The position numbers were made by a program, and so were the translations under genes. A DNA stretch of 64,000 bases from Lepturacanthus savala (Eukaryota > Chordata > Actinopteri > Scombriformes > Trichiuridae). Position 1 is the stretch's first letter, and each line of letters opens with the position of its first letter. The notes under the pieces were generated by a model, which saw only the letters and a list, made by a program, of their open reading frames with translations, was not told where the DNA came from and did not search any database. The stretch is from positions 13,873,488 through 13,937,487 of the forward strand of contig CM060465.1 in assembly GCA_030544235.1 (NCBI GenBank), given 5' to 3'. This document shows, one piece after another, positions 12,929-64,000 of the stretch.

Positions 12929-14083
12929 TTAGCTCTCCAGCCTGGAGCGCCGCACCGTGGTCCCCCTCCGCTTTCTCACGGGCGCCCGCACGGCGGCGCC
13001 CTCGTTCATCCTAAACTGCGCTATCCCGCCGGCGTCGTCCAGCTGCTTCGCGCTGCAGCACGGCGTCGGCACCTTCACGGTGTTCCCGAACTTGGAGTAG
13101 TCCACCGCGTACGTGCCGTCCTCCACGGACACAGTGGGCACGAACCGCTGCCCCCACAGGATCTCCTCGGACACGTACGAGGTCCTGGCCTGCGTGGTGA
13201 TGCCGGTGGTCTCCACCACCCCCTCCAGCACCACCACCACCTCGATGTCCTCGTGCTGCAGGCCGGCGCAGGACAGCTCGTACAAGGGGCTGTGTTTGTC
13301 GATCACGTGGCTGATGGTGAGCGGCGACACCAGGAAGACGCCGTTGGTTCCCACCGGGTTATCTATGAGGATGTCGATCTGGTCCAGCGGCAGCATCTCG
13401 CCCTCCTCGGTGGTGGTTCTCCGGACCACCTGCATCCGCACGGTGGCGCTGATGATCATGCTTTTCCTCAGGTCCCCGATGCGGATCATGAAGCACAGCT
13501 TGTTGTTGCGCACCGAGATGACCGCGTGCTTGCTGAAAATGAGCGTCTCCGCGCGCCGGTGGGCCTGCGCCGTCTTCATGAAGATGCAGCCGAGCATGAT
13601 GGCGTTGATGAGCAGCCCCACGATGTTCTGCGCGATCAGGATGACGATGGCGGACACGCACTCCTCCGTGATCATACGGGCGCCGAAGCCGATGGTCACC
13701 TGCACCTCGATGGAGAAGAGGAACGCGGAGGAGAAGGAGCGGATGTCCGTGACGCACGGCACGAAGTCGTCGCCGCGCACGTCCAGGTCGCCGTGCGCGA
13801 AGGCGACGAGCCACCAGATCATCCCGAAGAGGAGCCAGCTGCACAGGAAGGACATGGTGAAGATGATGAGCGTGTGGAGCCACTTGAGGTCCACCAGGGT
13901 GGTGAAGACGTCCTGCAGGAAGCGGCCCTGCTCGCGGATGTTGGTGTGCGCCACATTGCAGGTGCCATTCTTGGCGACGAAGCGGGCTTTCCTCTGTATG
14001 GCCTTAAACTTCGGTTGATGTTCACCTTCAGGCAAACGTGTGGGTAAAAAATCCTCAGGAATGAGTCCTTTCCTGGACAACAT
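12929..14083 (-). CDS. kcnj11: Kir6.2 inward-rectifier K+ channel (KATP pore)
   Basis: Complete intronless reading frame of 384 residues (human Kir6.2: 390). It forms the tetrameric pore of the plasma-membrane KATP channel with SUR1. Visible features are the N-terminal MLSRKGLIPED, REQGRFLQDVFTTLVDLKW with R50, R54 and the PIP2-site K67, TM1 at about 70-93, cysteines 110 and 142 flanking the pore loop, filter TIGFG at about 130-134, and TM2 with the rectification-controlling N160. MKTAQAHRRAETLIFSKHAV carries the ATP-site K185, and RIGDLRKSMI carries R201. The tail has the RKR endoplasmic-reticulum retention motif at 370-372. The residue after GFG is alanine, where mammalian Kir6 has glycine. 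The start is chosen by alignment to MLSRKG. It lies 1.08 kb downstream of the abcc8 stop on the same strand, and partner plus tail identify it as Kir6.2 rather than Kir6.1. Third codon positions are strongly G/C. Confidence 0.97.
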   Translation of the reverse strand: MLSRKGLIPEDFLPTRLPEGEHQPKFKAIQRKARFVAKNGTCNVAHTNIREQGRFLQDVFTTLVDLKWLHTLIIFTMSFLCSWLLFGMIWWLVAFAHGDLDVRGDDFVPCVTDIRSFSSAFLFSIEVQVTIGFGARMITEECVSAIVILIAQNIVGLLINAIMLGCIFMKTAQAHRRAETLIFSKHAVISVRNNKLCFMIRIGDLRKSMIISATVRMQVVRRTTTEEGEMLPLDQIDILIDNPVGTNGVFLVSPLTISHVIDKHSPLYELSCAGLQHEDIEVVVVLEGVVETTGITTQARTSYVSEEILWGQRFVPTVSVEDGTYAVDYSKFGNTVKVPTPCCSAKQLDDAGGIAQFRMNEGAAVRAPVRKRRGTTVRRSRLES

Positions 14084-14613
14084 AGCGCTCCCATACTACG
14101 CACCCAGAGGCGCGTGGCTTTCTTTTCTTTTTGAAGGCACCGATGCGTTCCTGTCTTCTTCTGGTGCGTTTTTTTTTTACCAATCGGCGCTCGTCAACTT
14201 CACCTCCGCGAGCGAGCAGCTGTCGCGGCCGTTTTTCCCCCGGTGGTATGCGCGCTCCTCACATGGCCTCCGGATCAGGCGCTTCACAAAAAACGCCAGG
14301 TCCCGTGAGAAGATTCCGTCTTCTTCGTCTTCCGAGCGGCCGCAGCTGCCGCCGTCACTCACACCGCCGCACCGACTTCATTCATCGTGAATCAATAGTG
14401 AATACAGCGTCGAAAAATAAAACGTCGGTGCAGGGAGCTCAGACGCAGCTCGATCGTCTGTAGGAGACGCGGCGGCTGTTTTAGTGGCACAGTTGGCCTC
14501 GCGCTGGCTCGTCGTGCCACTTGAACGCAGCTCGGTAACCTGAGCTGGAGCCGCTGCTGTGAGGTGGAGAGACTCAGTCCCTCCCTCCACCATCTCTGCT
14601 GCCCTTTCTCTTG
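14084..14613 (-). promoter_or_regulatory. kcnj11: kcnj11 5' leader with upstream ATGs
   Basis: GC-rich, CpG-containing sequence upstream of the kcnj11 start. On the - strand it has an ATG at 14094-14092 with A at -3 and G at +4. This opens an out-of-frame 91-codon frame that overlaps the kcnj11 start and ends at 13819. A start-stop ATGTGA lies at 14264-14259 with G at -3. Whether all of this is transcribed is inferred from the TATA-like box upstream. Confidence 0.45.
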
Positions 14614-14621
14614 TTTTTATA
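14614..14621 (-). promoter_or_regulatory. kcnj11: TATA-like box for kcnj11
   Basis: The - strand reads TATAAAAA. A start site about 30 bases downstream would give a 5' leader of about 500 nt. This is a motif match only. Confidence 0.35.
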
Positions 14622-14847
14622 GGACCTTTACGCATTCAAAGACAGGCTATATGGAAATAAGAGGGTAAATATAGTGCACTTTACTCGATCACCTCCAGGC
14701 TGTTTAACAGTTTTCCTACTTATAGAAAGAGGTTTGTTCAACCACGTGGCTCAGATTTCGTCATTTAACTACTGTTGGCTCCACATAACTTTCTCCTGTC
14801 AGCTGTCAGTTTTGGCTCCAGCAGACGCAGCCTTTTGTGGCTATGAT

Positions 14848-14848
<1 letters not shown>

Positions 14849-14899
<51 letters not shown>
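14849..14899. repeat. GT microsatellite
   Basis: About 25 uninterrupted GT units between abcc8 and kcnj11, roughly 230 bases upstream of the kcnj11 TATA-like box. Confidence 0.97.
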
Positions 14900-14901
<2 letters not shown>

Positions 14902-15031
14902 AGATTCTGTGCTTCACTCCAAGTCATTTTCAACCTGTAATTAACTGATGACTCAGTCATTTTCTCCCATACAGCCCCGAATATTAAAAAAAACCAAAAA
15001 CAAGCAGATCACTTTAAATGATAATTTATGT

Positions 15032-15037
15032 TTTATT
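15032..15037 (-). terminator. abcc8: abcc8 poly(A) signal AATAAA
   Basis: Plus-strand TTTATT (AATAAA on the - strand) lies about 125 bases after the abcc8 stop, giving a short 3' UTR. Confidence 0.6.
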
Positions 15038-15160
15038 AACAAAGAATTAACACTTTTTGTATGTACAAATATAATACAACATGATTAAGAAAATAATGGA
15101 AATATATTCCATGGGACAATTGCACTTCGAATGTCTTCCATGCTCCCCTCGTCTTTTGTG

Positions 15161-62956
<47,796 letters not shown>

Positions 62957-64000
62957 CTGCAAATTAACATCACAAAATTATTTGCAACACACCATCAACA
63001 TCAGAGTTTAAAATCTAATAAATGTGGCAACCTTTCAGTCCTCATTAAAGAAAACATCTTTATGCACAGTTTGTTTAACCACTTGCATCAGGTCTTCTTT
63101 GCTTGTAGTGATTGAATAAATATATTATTTGTAATATATTGACAGGCACACACCTTGTATTGTACATGTATGTTCAAAACTGTTACTTTAAAAAAATAAA
63201 AACTTTTAAAATAGGTAATTGAACATTGATTCTTCAAAGTTAGGTCAGATACAGGTGCAGACACTTAATCGAGGACAAAGAACATCTAAATAAAGATCTG
63301 ATGAATTGCCCACCCATGTTTGGCATGTGCATCATTAAGAACATGCAACATACACACACATGTTCACACAAACACACACACAGGCATAAACATTGAGCTC
63401 AGGCTCTTTAGCAGAGATGGAGAGGTCTTCACTTCAGCCACAATCACCCAAACACTTAGCTGCCTTCAGACTGCAAAAACCACTGATAAACAGTAATCCC
63501 TGTGTTTACTGAACCTCGTCACACATGGACTCACTACATTAAACAGACGGCCCAGAAAGGGAGAGAACACGTATCAAGGAGGAGGGGATTTACAGTGAAT
63601 AAGCCACGGGCCATGATGATTCTCTATCCAGCTGTGGCTCCTGAGTTTTTTCATGTGCATACCAAATCAAAAGTGAAGTTTATACCACTGACAAGTCACA
63701 AGCAGGCTGGTTTAGAAAAAAAATGCTGAGTTTGAAGATAGAGGAGAATCAGAATGGAAGTACTGACAGATACAGGTTTTCTTTTTACATACTGTGGTAT
63801 TATTTTAAACATCCAAATGTTGCATCCCAGCAAGTGTTTGAAGCAAGCTTAGAAACAATGATGTATTTCTCTCTCACTGATGCAAAAAATGTGTTGGATT
63901 ATAAATATATATAAACCTTTATAAATGTTGTATCTGCTGCTATAGTTTGGCTTGGCATGAAAAAGGCTGGATGTGACAGCTGGGCTCAGCTTGGTCAGGG
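62957..64000 (-). other. abcc8 intron, runs off the window
   Basis: Part of the intron upstream of the first visible exon. I looked for the earlier TMD0 exons here and did not find them. The + strand open frames at 63502 and 63723 resemble nothing known. Confidence 0.75.

Larger units (their letters stand above)
14622..15160 (-). other. abcc8-kcnj11 intergenic interval and abcc8 3' UTR
   Basis: Very short spacer between the end of abcc8 and the start region of kcnj11. It holds the abcc8 poly(A) signal (15032-15037) and a GT microsatellite (14849-14899). Any kcnj11 upstream promoter elements must sit here or inside the 3' end of abcc8. Confidence 0.65.

Noticed and set aside
12788..14047. Long + strand open frame (419 codons) and a second one (13113-14018) over kcnj11
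   Set aside because: They are antisense shadows of the GC-rich kcnj11 coding sequence. The - strand frame matches Kir6.2 residue by residue; the + strand products are low-complexity His/Arg/Val-rich with no family.

Overview
The window is a piece of a ray-finned (teleost, probably percomorph) fish chromosome. It has vertebrate multi-exon genes with GT-AG introns, many CA, TA and GT microsatellites, and several interspersed repeats that I know from spiny-rayed fish genomes. I see no bacterial, phage, CRISPR or viral gene content.

Three protein genes can be supported. (1) mob2 on the + strand: four coding exons from 3448 to 10498, a 3' UTR and a good poly(A) signal at 12027. Its first coding exon was not found and is either unrecognised in the first 3.4 kb or outside the window. 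(2) kcnj11 (Kir6.2, the pore of the ATP-sensitive potassium channel) on the - strand: a single intact coding exon of 384 codons at 12929-14083, convergent with mob2. (3) abcc8 (SUR1, the regulatory subunit of the same channel) on the - strand: 36 coding exons from 62956 down to the stop codon at 15161. They encode about 1489 residues. Only the first roughly 95-100 residues (start of TMD0) lie beyond the right edge.

The two KATP subunit genes run in the same direction. Only 1.08 kb separates the abcc8 stop codon from the kcnj11 start codon. Their products assemble as a 4:4 octamer that couples ATP/ADP levels to membrane potential, for example in insulin-secreting cells. All exon junctions of abcc8 keep the reading frame, and the four nucleotide-binding motifs of each NBD are readable, so both genes look functional.

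The rest of the window is AT-rich intron sequence with microsatellites, one degraded RTE-like LINE tail, one tRNA-like SINE, two TIR-bounded MITE-like elements, three copies of a 'gctaac/gttagc'-rich teleost repeat and other dispersed repeats. I found no clearly new biological system. The most unusual points are a GC-AG intron at a 33-bp microexon in NBD1, two frame-neutral NBD1 microexons, an NBD2 exon hugged by UG repeats, a GT-repeat intron start in TMD0, and a strong out-of-frame upstream ATG 11 nt before the kcnj11 start.
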